This document shows positions 1 through 6,176 of a stretch of DNA of 6,176 nucleotides, in pieces. The stretch spans positions 1-6,176 of the forward strand of contig WSZW01000030.1 in the NCBI GenBank assembly GCA_013139905.1. Direction: 5' to 3'. Position numbers and translations under genes: made by a program. Source of the stretch: an archaeon. Lineage in GTDB: Archaea; EX4484-52; B79-G9. The first letter of the stretch is position 1; each line of letters starts with the position of its first letter. The notes beneath the pieces are model-generated. The model saw only the letters and a program-made list of their open reading frames with translations, ran no database searches and was not told the origin of the DNA.

Positions 1-140
1 TGTTTGGTGTTTTGGAGTTGCGAAATGCTGATGATGAATATCTGTATTTAAACAGAAACATCAATATGAAATTTTATCGTTCAGAGAATTTCAAAAATCA
101 TAGATGTTTAACCACAGAGGAATATTCCGAATTAGTATAA
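1..140 (+). CDS. 3' end of an unidentified plus-strand gene (5' partial)
   Basis: From base 3 one plus-strand frame is open for 45 codons and ends at a TAA at 138-140; the start lies beyond the left edge. The visible C-terminus reads FGVLELRNADDEYLYLNRNI, then NMKFYRSENFKNHRCLTTEE, then YSELV. It mixes charged, aromatic and aliphatic residues as a soluble protein would, unlike the Ser/Thr/Asn/Gly-rich beta proteins on the other strand. The other two plus frames have stops at about 28-30 and 49-51, and all minus frames here are broken by stops, so this is the only credible coding frame. The gene converges on the minus-strand adhesin gene and overlaps its end by nine bases (132-140), which suits compact phage packing. 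I do not recognise the family and infer no function. The main doubt is the short length visible. Confidence 0.6.
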   Translation, partial: FGVLELRNADDEYLYLNRNINMKFYRSENFKNHRCLTTEEYSELV

Positions 141-2090
141 ATCAAGATCAACATATTCATCAGAAGTACCGATTGCTTGAACAGAAAAGTTTTCGTGATT
201 TGAATCTGTAGCAGTTGTACCTAATGTAAGAAATCCATGTTGTGTTCCTGTTGCATCATCTGTTCCTGTCCAAGATGTAAGTAATGTTCCGTCTTGATAA
301 ATTTCAACATATCTTCCATGCATCACAATTTTAAAATCGGTTGTTTGACCGACAGTGAACGTGCCACCAGAGAATGAACCCATTGTAACACCACCAACTT
401 TTTCAGAAATCGTGAGTGTTCCTGTATTTGTTCCTTGAAGTGTAAGATAGTTATTTGAATCTATATATCGACAAAGCATACCAGTACCATAGTTATTAGA
501 TGCACCACCACGATAAACAGTACATTCAACAACAGCATCGGGTGTTCCAGAATCAACAAAACATCTAAATGTCGATGTTCCAGAACTAGCATAACCATAA
601 GCCTTGTTATTTTCTATTTGTATATATCTTGTACCACCACCATCATAAGTAATTTCTGTAGTCCAAGAATGTCCAGAATCAGATATATGTGAAGTTATGT
701 CGGTAAGATCGTCATCAGTAAACGAGTCAAAAACTGTGGGTGATTGCATATCCAATAATCTTTTATCTACTGTATCACTATTATCAACCACTACAAAATT
801 ATCAACTCTTGAGCCCGGAACAGTAGCCGATCCTAATACTCTTACACCACATATCGTTGCTGTTAATCCAGAGGTTGACGTATATTCGTAGACTATTATA
901 TTATCAACTGATATTTTAACTTCATACCCTACAGTAGTAACAGAAATAGTTTTTGTTTCTCCTACATTAAAGGTAACAGGAAATAATGGACTAGTATGTA
1001 CTACACTACCTCCAGAATATTCTAATAATTTTAATTTCTGAGTACTAGCGTAGTCAACTAAGATAGTTGTATAATTTGAAGAGTCTTCCCATCGAAAATA
1101 CAATTGTGTTCCACCATTACTAGTCGATCCACCTCTATAGTACTTAACAGAGAAATCAATTTCTGAATATTCAGTATCATTAAGTATTCGATTAACAGCC
1201 GTACCAGATGTTGTTGTACACTTTAATTCATTAGAAATTATTTCAGATTTTATTGTTGCTGAACCACCCGATGAATCATAAGTGTTTTCAGAAGTCCAAC
1301 TATTATTACCTAAGTCTGGTGTATGATCTGTAATTAATGTGTTATTTGGATCAGTAAAAGTATCTTCAAAAACTTTGGTTAGTGATTTAACAACCTTTAG
1401 ATCATCACATATATTAATTAAGTTTGGACTATATGACAACATACCAGCATATAAAGGTGTGTTGTTATTAACTTTTGTTGCAAAATAAAATTGCCATTGT
1501 CCGGCATCTTTTATGTAATAATAACACCCATAATCAAAACCTTGAGTTGTTGAACCTTTAACATGTGGGTTTCCGTTTACATCAAATCCACCAAGTATCA
1601 TTGCAAAACCATAGTCTGTTGTTGCAGAATAAATAAATGGTTTCCAAACATCTTGAACAGTTCCAACGGGTTCCCAAGAACCCGTACTAAGTAGAGAAAC
1701 ATTATTCATAGCCATTTGAAATACTCTATCACCAACCTCAAGATCGTTTGCATTTCGCCAAGCTGGAAAATAACCATAACTATTAGTAACACTATTCTGC
1801 ATTACACCTTTAAATACAACACCCATTTCTTTAGTGACACCGGTTTCAAATTTTAAACCTGTTGTGCCCCAAGTCTGGTTTCCTCGCATACTTATTCTAT
1901 TACTTGCCAAATTTACAACACCAACAGATGTATCAACAGTTCTTAATGCACCTGTTGAAACACCTTCAACAGAACCCAACACATCATTATTAAAAAGAGT
2001 TTTATCATCACCAGTAAAATTAGAATTCAACAAATAATTTATTATTATTCCACCAGCACCAGAAATGATACCTGCAATTGTAGGCATCAT
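132..2090 (-). CDS. Putative phage tail/adhesin protein with tandem LamG-like domains
   Basis: This 652-residue protein is probably a virion surface protein that binds host or environmental glycans; that role is inferred from fold and neighbours. Residues 1-27 (MMPTIAGIISGAGG...) carry no charge and are rich in Ile and Gly, possibly a virion or assembly anchor. Residues about 42-227 look beta-rich and may be another beta-sandwich. Two homologous LamG/concanavalin-like domains follow at about 240-436 and 453-641. Both share an F(E/D)xFTD opening, a downstream His and an SW pair (264-265, 475-476), a YRGG motif (318-321, 526-529), and R(W/Y)xDSxNY (333-340, 541-548). No catalytic motif is evident. 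The start chosen is the ATG at 2090, which overlaps the upstream gene's TGA as ATGA; the ATG at 2087 is equally possible. A further in-frame ATG at 2144 would give 670 residues, but its 18 extra codons lie inside the upstream gene's conserved C-terminus. No good Shine-Dalgarno sequence precedes any of these starts, so translational coupling is likely. Confidence 0.8.
   Translation of the reverse strand: MMPTIAGIISGAGGIIINYLLNSNFTGDDKTLFNNDVLGSVEGVSTGALRTVDTSVGVVNLASNRISMRGNQTWGTTGLKFETGVTKEMGVVFKGVMQNSVTNSYGYFPAWRNANDLEVGDRVFQMAMNNVSLLSTGSWEPVGTVQDVWKPFIYSATTDYGFAMILGGFDVNGNPHVKGSTTQGFDYGCYYYIKDAGQWQFYFATKVNNNTPLYAGMLSYSPNLINICDDLKVVKSLTKVFEDTFTDPNNTLITDHTPDLGNNSWTSENTYDSSGGSATIKSEIISNELKCTTTSGTAVNRILNDTEYSEIDFSVKYYRGGSTSNGGTQLYFRWEDSSNYTTILVDYASTQKLKLLEYSGGSVVHTSPLFPVTFNVGETKTISVTTVGYEVKISVDNIIVYEYTSTSGLTATICGVRVLGSATVPGSRVDNFVVVDNSDTVDKRLLDMQSPTVFDSFTDDDLTDITSHISDSGHSWTTEITYDGGGTRYIQIENNKAYGYASSGTSTFRCFVDSGTPDAVVECTVYRGGASNNYGTGMLCRYIDSNNYLTLQGTNTGTLTISEKVGGVTMGSFSGGTFTVGQTTDFKIVMHGRYVEIYQDGTLLTSWTGTDDATGTQHGFLTLGTTATDSNHENFSVQAIGTSDEYVDLDLY
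168..1373 (-). repeat. Tandem pair of LamG/concanavalin-like domains
   Basis: Domain A spans about 1373-783 and domain B about 734-168. Matching motifs keep a spacing of 204-213 residues: F(E/D)xFTD, His, SW, YRGG, R(W/Y)xDSxNY and F(N/T)VG(E/Q)T. The short joining segment holds DTVDKRLLDMQSP. The copies are strongly diverged outside these motifs, so the duplication is not recent. Confidence 0.75.
2087..2090 (-). promoter_or_regulatory. ATGA stop/start overlap coupling the two adhesin genes
   Basis: On the minus strand the sequence ...GCACTACTATGATGCC contains the fibre's TGA (2089-2087) inside ATGA, whose ATG (2090-2088) begins the downstream protein. A second ATG follows directly at 2087-2085. 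The preceding bases (ACAAATTGGTTAGCACTACT) show no convincing Shine-Dalgarno sequence, so reinitiation by ribosomes ending the fibre gene is the likely way the downstream gene is translated. Confidence 0.7.
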
Positions 2091-2365
2091 AGTAGTGCTA
2101 ACCAATTTGTTGCTGAATATTGTGAAAGATACATACCTTTCCATTGTGCTGAAGGTGCAACACCAGTACCAGCACCATTAATTGTATCTGTGTTTGGTGT
2201 CACTGTAGGAACACCAGCACCAACTTGAACAATAGTACATTGAAAATCGGTTGCAAGAGTATCAGGTAATGTAACCGCAATGGAAGCCGCATTATTAAAT
2301 GTTATTATCTTACCGTTATCAGTAGAAGCTATCGTATATGTAGTACCTGTTTGATTATTAAAGAT
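2087..2365 (-). other. C-terminal beta domain of the giant fibre
   Basis: The last 92 residues read as a regular beta structure: GTTYTIASTDNGKIITFNNA, an IAVTLPDTLA segment, an IVQVGAGVPTV segment, then QWKGMYLSQYSATNWLALL. The pattern 'G-x-x-Y-T-(I/L)...D-x-G-K...aVTLP...G-G...NxW' recurs at the C-termini of many phage fibre and neck-appendage proteins. It makes this the natural end of the protein and argues that the stop at 2087 is genuine rather than a frameshift. Confidence 0.7.
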
Positions 2366-5300
2366 TGCTAACTTTGTTGCAAATGCATCTGCTTCATTAC
2401 CATCAAGTAAATCAGCATTGAGGTTAGTTACTTTTGTGGTAGAATCTATAACAAACGGTGCTGTTCCGGTTGCAATATCACTATCAATAACCCCATGAAA
2501 AAATACTGTGTTACTTGCATTACTATAATTGAATACCTCAACATCTCCACCCTTTCGTCTATAAAATGAAACGTGATCTTGAGTAAATGGTAGGTCTGGA
2601 GTGTCATCCCCATTGTAACAGATACCCCCACCAAAGGTATCAGATTGACCAACATACAATCTACCAGTTCCATTGATATTACCGTACGCTTCAAGAGATG
2701 CTATTTTACTATCACCAGCAAAAACTTTTAGTGATCTATCAGCTGATGAATCAACAACAGTACCTAATGTTAAGTTACCTGTCATAGCATCACCAGCGAT
2801 CAAAACATAATCAGGTAATGTGTAAGGAACCCAATTTGTATTATCCCACCGTAGAAAATCATTTGCTGATGGTGCCGCTGTAGTTGTATCTACATCTGTC
2901 AAATCATCTATTACAGAAGCACCACCACCGCCAGTAGGTGCGGTTGGAATCCAATTCGCGCCATCCCATTCCAAGACATCATTTGCTGATGGTGCCAATG
3001 TAGTTGTATCAACATCAGTAAGATCATCTATTGATGTTGCTTGTATAATATCTTGAGAACTTACAAGACGATATCCAGACAAGTATGTTGAACCAACATA
3101 CCCAGATATAGTTTCAGAAGCCGATTCTGACTGATAAACAGAAAGTTCTACATAATCGTCTTTAGTTAAATCATATATTATTGATCCAGTGGAACCATTA
3201 GATGCTACAGTACCATCTGATCTACTACCGTTTGCTTTTGCGCTACCATTGATAAACAATCTAGCAATAACTTCTTTACCAGTAGTTGATATTGATTCTA
3301 TCTGTACACTATAGGCAAACAAATATCTACCAGATTCAGGTGCAGTAAATCTACCTGTTCCAGTATCAAAATTATTACCATAATTATATTCTGTATAATG
3401 TAATGGTATTATTGTGTCACCTGTTGAAACAATTGATGTTGTATCATCAGTTTGATTCAAGTTAGCCATGAATGAACATTCAGCTTTTGTAATTGCTTTA
3501 ACAAGATATCCAGAAAACTCTGTTGCCCAAGTTTCACTAACAGCAAACGTGTATGATGATCCTGTGTCTTGTTTTACACTAATACTTATAGTATCACCGG
3601 CACTTAAATATCTATTAAATGTATTTCTGAATATTGGTGCGGCTGTTCCTGTACCTGTTAATGATCTTTCTAAGACATAATCGGTGCCATTCAAATCATA
3701 ATATACTGTGAATACATCATCAGATAATGCGATATTTTCCCACGTAACATTAGCTGTAAATGAATATAATCCATCTTCCGGTACAATAAATTCATTATTT
3801 GCTAGACTAAAATTACCACCTTTATCATATGATAAAACATCATATTCTACTTCAGTGACAACACCAGAAACTATATCTGCTTGTGCTGGTGTTTGATATG
3901 CTCTAAATGCAATATCATAAGAATCATACTCAACACCAGTAGATGTACCTGAAACTTTATGTCCGGTTAAGTACGTTTCGGTATGGGTGCCCGCCTGTAT
4001 TGTTCCACTGGCAGAACCTGTCCATACCCCTAATCCAACAGTTTGTCCTGCGGTAAGATGTAAAGTCGCCGCAACTACGCCGCCCCTATATTGAGCGGAT
4101 GCTGTGGTGGCATCTCTAGTACCTTTAGTATTATTATCCGGAACAATCAGATAGGTAAAATAAGTAGTGCCACTATTCATATTATAAAGTGAGACTCTAC
4201 CCGTTATGTGGTATGTACCGGTCGAAGGAGCTACAAACTTATTAGCGGTAAAATCAAAATCAATGTTCTCACTAAAAACATTATCAGATAATATTACTAT
4301 CTGATACCCACTTATTATGGTCTGAATCCCCGCAGTTACATTACTGACGTAAAAGGCATGATTTATACCATTAGGTGCTAAGACAACAGCAGGAGAAATA
4401 AGATGGCCTGATAATCTAGTCCTAGTTCCTACATCATAAGCTGTAGAAGCTGTTGATATCTGAACATAAAAAGATATTTTATCACCTTTTATTAATTCTA
4501 TTGCATCCCATGATCCATTAGACAAGACATTTGCATCAGCAATAGAGTTATGTGAACCAGCGAATCTTATAATTGTTCCATTTTTATCAAGTCTTAGTAT
4601 AGTACGTTCATCAGCTCCTAAAGAAATCCCCTCATGATCAACACTGAATGAATATTGTCCTGTTACTGGTACAACAAATTCGTAAGTATTAGTATCAAAA
4701 TTATTACCATTATCAAAAACTATAGTATCTAATTCTATTAAATTTGGTGCTGATATGTTTGCGCGTGTATATTGTGCAGATATTGTTGCTTCAAAACTTA
4801 CTTCATCATTAAGAACATTTGTAGGCACATATTCTGTGCCATTATACAATAGTACATCATTAGTTCCAGCTTGTTGAGAACTAACATCAGAAAGGTCTTT
4901 TGTTATTTTAGGTGTATCTTGAGAAGTGACAAGTCTATAACCAGATATAAATGTTATATCGGACAGCCCTCTTGCTGTTTCTGATGACGATTCATCTTGA
5001 AACGCATAAAGTTCTACATAGTCACCCTTAACCAAATCTAATATTACAGAACCATTAGACACATTATTTAATGTGGTTGATGCTAATCCTGCGCTTCTAT
5101 TACCATTAGACACATTACTACCATTTACTCTTAATGATGTTGTGTAATTTGATGTTGTGGTTAATAAATTTTTGAAACCAACAGAGAAATTAAATATATA
5201 CCTACCATCTTCAGGTATATCTATTCTATTATTGGTGGTAGTATCTACATTATTACCATAATCAAATCTCTTAGCATTCAGATTTATTTTTTGCCAAGCA

Positions 5301-6176
5301 CCCGGAGTTGTAAGTGATTGATCGGCACTCAAATACATATGGAAACTAAACTCTGCTTTTGTTATTGCTCTAATAAGATGTCCAGAGAATGATGTGTGTA
5401 TAAGACCTCGGATATCTTCTGTTCCACCAGAATCTTGAAATGCAAATACCTCTACATAATCTCCAGCATTAAGGTTTACATTTCTCGAACCAGCAACAGA
5501 TAAAGCTTCTGCGTCTGTATCATTAGCTCCATAATTAAATAAACCTATACTGACACCATTAACATGAAAATATCCACCTATACGTGAATTTGCTAACATC
5601 TGACTTGTATATAAAGATGATGAAAATGAATAAAGTCCAGAAACAGGTGCTATAAATCTATTATTGGTTGTATCAAAGTTGTTGCCGTTATCTGTTATTA
5701 TAGAATCAAATGGAACCTTAGTTATTGTAAGGTCGTCTATTGAACTATCTGCACTTAATGTAACATCGAATCCAATATCATAATTATCATATTCAACACC
5801 AGTAGATGTGCCTGAAACTTTGTGGCCTGTCCACCAAGTATAAACTGCCCCATTACCAATTACTTCTGTACCCGATCCACCGTGATATCCTTGTATTTTA
5901 ACATTATCACCAGATTTAAGTGATCCACTCCAAGACAATGTAGACATAACATAATCAGTACTAAATGATTGTCTGTCTTTTTGTCCATATGCTTTTGCAG
6001 AACCATTGACAAGAATCCTTGATAGAACCTGTTCTTGATCTAAAACAGTATCAAATTTAAGATTAACATTAAACTGATATATACCATCAGACGGTACTAC
6101 AAATTGATTATTTACAGTATCAAAACTTATATTTGTTTCTGAAACAACTTGATCAAAATCAACAGTTGTCCAAGTA
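2087..6176 (-). CDS. Giant phage tail-fibre protein with C1q-like module array (5' partial)
   Basis: At least 1362 residues of a phage fibre, probably used in host recognition, enter from the right edge; the stop is TGA at 2087-2089. The frame is open to base 6176, and the codons before the ATG at 5947 continue a C1q-like module (NNQFVVPSDGIYQFNV, then RILVNGSAKAYG), so that ATG is an internal Met. Numbering from it as residue 1, C1q-like modules end near 44, 198, 341, 520, 665, 822 and 966. Most show a GNNFD...F(I/V)(A/V)P..G.Y.F core and a late YVELxAFQD-like strand before an SG(H/Y) hinge. DLSDV/DLTDV linkers follow at 347-380, 973-1012 and 1013-1052, then TGNLTL at 1056-1061, NADLLDG at 1177-1183 and a terminal beta domain at 1195-1286 ending NWLALL. 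C1q/TNF-type beta modules typically trimerise, and fibres are typically trimers; trimerisation here is inference. It precedes the LamG-type gene and is probably co-translated with it. The receptor and phage lineage are unknown. Confidence 0.85.
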   Translation of the reverse strand, partial: TWTTVDFDQVVSETNISFDTVNNQFVVPSDGIYQFNVNLKFDTVLDQEQVLSRILVNGSAKAYGQKDRQSFSTDYVMSTLSWSGSLKSGDNVKIQGYHGGSGTEVIGNGAVYTWWTGHKVSGTSTGVEYDNYDIGFDVTLSADSSIDDLTITKVPFDSIITDNGNNFDTTNNRFIAPVSGLYSFSSSLYTSQMLANSRIGGYFHVNGVSIGLFNYGANDTDAEALSVAGSRNVNLNAGDYVEVFAFQDSGGTEDIRGLIHTSFSGHLIRAITKAEFSFHMYLSADQSLTTPGAWQKINLNAKRFDYGNNVDTTTNNRIDIPEDGRYIFNFSVGFKNLLTTTSNYTTSLRVNGSNVSNGNRSAGLASTTLNNVSNGSVILDLVKGDYVELYAFQDESSSETARGLSDITFISGYRLVTSQDTPKITKDLSDVSSQQAGTNDVLLYNGTEYVPTNVLNDEVSFEATISAQYTRANISAPNLIELDTIVFDNGNNFDTNTYEFVVPVTGQYSFSVDHEGISLGADERTILRLDKNGTIIRFAGSHNSIADANVLSNGSWDAIELIKGDKISFYVQISTASTAYDVGTRTRLSGHLISPAVVLAPNGINHAFYVSNVTAGIQTIISGYQIVILSDNVFSENIDFDFTANKFVAPSTGTYHITGRVSLYNMNSGTTYFTYLIVPDNNTKGTRDATTASAQYRGGVVAATLHLTAGQTVGLGVWTGSASGTIQAGTHTETYLTGHKVSGTSTGVEYDSYDIAFRAYQTPAQADIVSGVVTEVEYDVLSYDKGGNFSLANNEFIVPEDGLYSFTANVTWENIALSDDVFTVYYDLNGTDYVLERSLTGTGTAAPIFRNTFNRYLSAGDTISISVKQDTGSSYTFAVSETWATEFSGYLVKAITKAECSFMANLNQTDDTTSIVSTGDTIIPLHYTEYNYGNNFDTGTGRFTAPESGRYLFAYSVQIESISTTGKEVIARLFINGSAKANGSRSDGTVASNGSTGSIIYDLTKDDYVELSVYQSESASETISGYVGSTYLSGYRLVSSQDIIQATSIDDLTDVDTTTLAPSANDVLEWDGANWIPTAPTGGGGASVIDDLTDVDTTTAAPSANDFLRWDNTNWVPYTLPDYVLIAGDAMTGNLTLGTVVDSSADRSLKVFAGDSKIASLEAYGNINGTGRLYVGQSDTFGGGICYNGDDTPDLPFTQDHVSFYRRKGGDVEVFNYSNASNTVFFHGVIDSDIATGTAPFVIDSTTKVTNLNADLLDGNEADAFATKLAIFNNQTGTTYTIASTDNGKIITFNNAASIAVTLPDTLATDFQCTIVQVGAGVPTVTPNTDTINGAGTGVAPSAQWKGMYLSQYSATNWLALL
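2792..3031 (-). repeat. Tandem 120-base repeat encoding two DLTDV linkers
   Basis: Two adjacent 40-residue units (3031-2912 and 2911-2792) share IDDLTDVDTTT, then APSAND, then L-x-W-D-x-x-N-W-(I/V)-P, with a GGGG run ending the first unit. The DNA is also alike: 'atttgctgatggtgcc' occurs at 2861 and again at 2981. This kind of unit is common in phage tail fibres, where it is thought to link shaft segments. A diverged single copy (DLSDVSSQQAGTNDVLLYNG) lies at about 4909-4808. The near-identity of the pair suggests a recent tandem duplication relative to that third copy. Confidence 0.85.
3923..3967 (-). repeat. Hinge repeat TGHKVSGTSTGVEYD, copy 2
   Basis: This is the second copy of the 15-residue hinge, between the fifth and sixth C1q-like modules and exactly 621 codons from copy 1. 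It abuts the GC-richer stretch 3961-4140, so it may mark a recombination joint between modules of different origin. Confidence 0.9.
5786..5830 (-). repeat. Hinge repeat TGHKVSGTSTGVEYD, copy 1
   Basis: This hinge between the first and second C1q-like modules encodes 15 residues identical to those at 3923-3967. The two DNA copies differ at five of 45 positions, all silent third-codon positions. The next residues are also nearly the same (NYDIGF here, SYDIAF in the other copy). Confidence 0.9.

Larger units (their letters stand above)
3050..6176 (-). repeat. Array of seven C1q-like protein modules
   Basis: Approximate module limits, read right to left, are 6176-5816 (cut by the edge), 5797-5354, 5353-4925, 4801-4388, 4369-3953, 3934-3482 and 3481-3050. 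Each has a central signature of the type F(D)...(N)xF(I/V/T)(A/V)PxxGxYxF: NNRFIAPVSGLYSF in module 2, YEFVVPVTGQYSF in module 4, NNEFIVPEDGLYSF in module 6 and GRFTAPESGRYLF in module 7. Most end with a strand and an SGH/SGY hinge. The modules are clearly diverged from each other, so the array is old or was built from different sources. The family name C1q-like rests on this signature and on module size; a related TNF-like jelly roll is the main alternative. Confidence 0.72.

Noticed and set aside
41..56. Small inverted repeat TCTGT-ATTTAA-ACAGA as a terminator for the minus-strand genes
   Set aside because: The stem is only five pairs and AT-rich, no T-run follows on either strand, and it falls in the plus-strand coding frame.
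119..128. Perfect palindrome GGAATATTCC at the convergent gene ends
   Set aside because: It is only ten bases with no loop or T-tract, so it is not a credible terminator; it also lies within the plus-strand coding frame.
136..143. TATAAATC on the plus strand, resembling a T4-type late promoter (TATAAATA)
   Set aside because: It differs at the last base, points into the antisense of the adhesin gene with no gene to serve, and such strings are expected by chance in AT-rich DNA.
697..891. Plus-strand open frame of 64 codons
   Set aside because: It is antisense to the LamG-domain region, has low-complexity Ser/Thr/Leu content mirrored from the real gene, and shows no recognisable motif.
1834..2037. 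Plus-strand open frame of 67 codons
   Set aside because: It is antisense to the N-terminal part of the LamG-type gene, which has a coherent beta-rich protein on the minus strand; no domain or ribosome binding site is evident.
2087..2144. Programmed frameshift joining the fibre and the LamG-type protein
   Set aside because: The overlap contains no obvious slippery heptamer, the fibre ends in a natural C-terminal domain, and an ATGA start explains the arrangement more simply.
2446..2694. Minus-strand open frame of 82 codons in another frame
   Set aside because: It lies wholly inside the fibre gene, whose own frame here reads a typical fibre shaft (through NLNADLLDG); the hydrophobic tail of the alternative is a shadow.
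3468..3896. Two plus-strand open frames (3468-3680 and 3708-3896)
   Set aside because: Both are antisense to a clear C1q-like module and have no recognisable features.

Overview
The window looks like part of the structural (tail-fibre/adhesin) region of a tailed bacteriophage or prophage. The evidence is a set of hallmark phage-fibre sequences on the minus strand: repeated 'DDLTDVDTT...SANDxLxWDxxNW(I/V)P' segments, an 'AGDAMTGNLTLG' segment, a 'NLNADLLDG' segment, and a final beta-rich domain ending in '...SATNWLALL'. The DNA is AT-rich (hand counts of three ordinary 60-base lines gave 25-35% GC). No host or phage lineage can be named; a marine or other environmental phage is only a guess from the style of the fibre repeats.

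Layout: (1) Bases 1-140 hold the 3' end of a plus-strand gene of unknown function that enters from the left edge. (2) Bases 132-2090, minus strand, encode a 652-residue protein with a hydrophobic glycine-rich N-terminus, a probable beta-sandwich region, and two tandem LamG/concanavalin-like domains. (3) Bases 2087-6176, minus strand, encode at least 1362 residues of a giant fibre protein whose 5' end lies beyond the right edge. It carries seven C1q-like beta modules (the first cut by the edge), three DLxDV-type linkers, a TGNLTL/NADLLDG shaft region and a C-terminal beta domain. The window has no stretch over 300 bases without a gene.

The two minus-strand genes are read right to left, fibre first. 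They share an ATGA stop/start overlap at 2087-2090, so they are probably translated together as two parts of one host-recognition apparatus. The plus-strand gene converges on them and the stops interleave at 132-140.

The most interesting structure is inside the giant fibre gene. Its C1q-like modules form a higher-order repeat: hinge sequences recur in the same order about 622 residues apart. One module also carries a sharply GC-richer segment (3961-4140) that abuts one of these hinges, which suggests module shuffling by recombination. All family assignments come from reading motifs by eye; no database search was possible.
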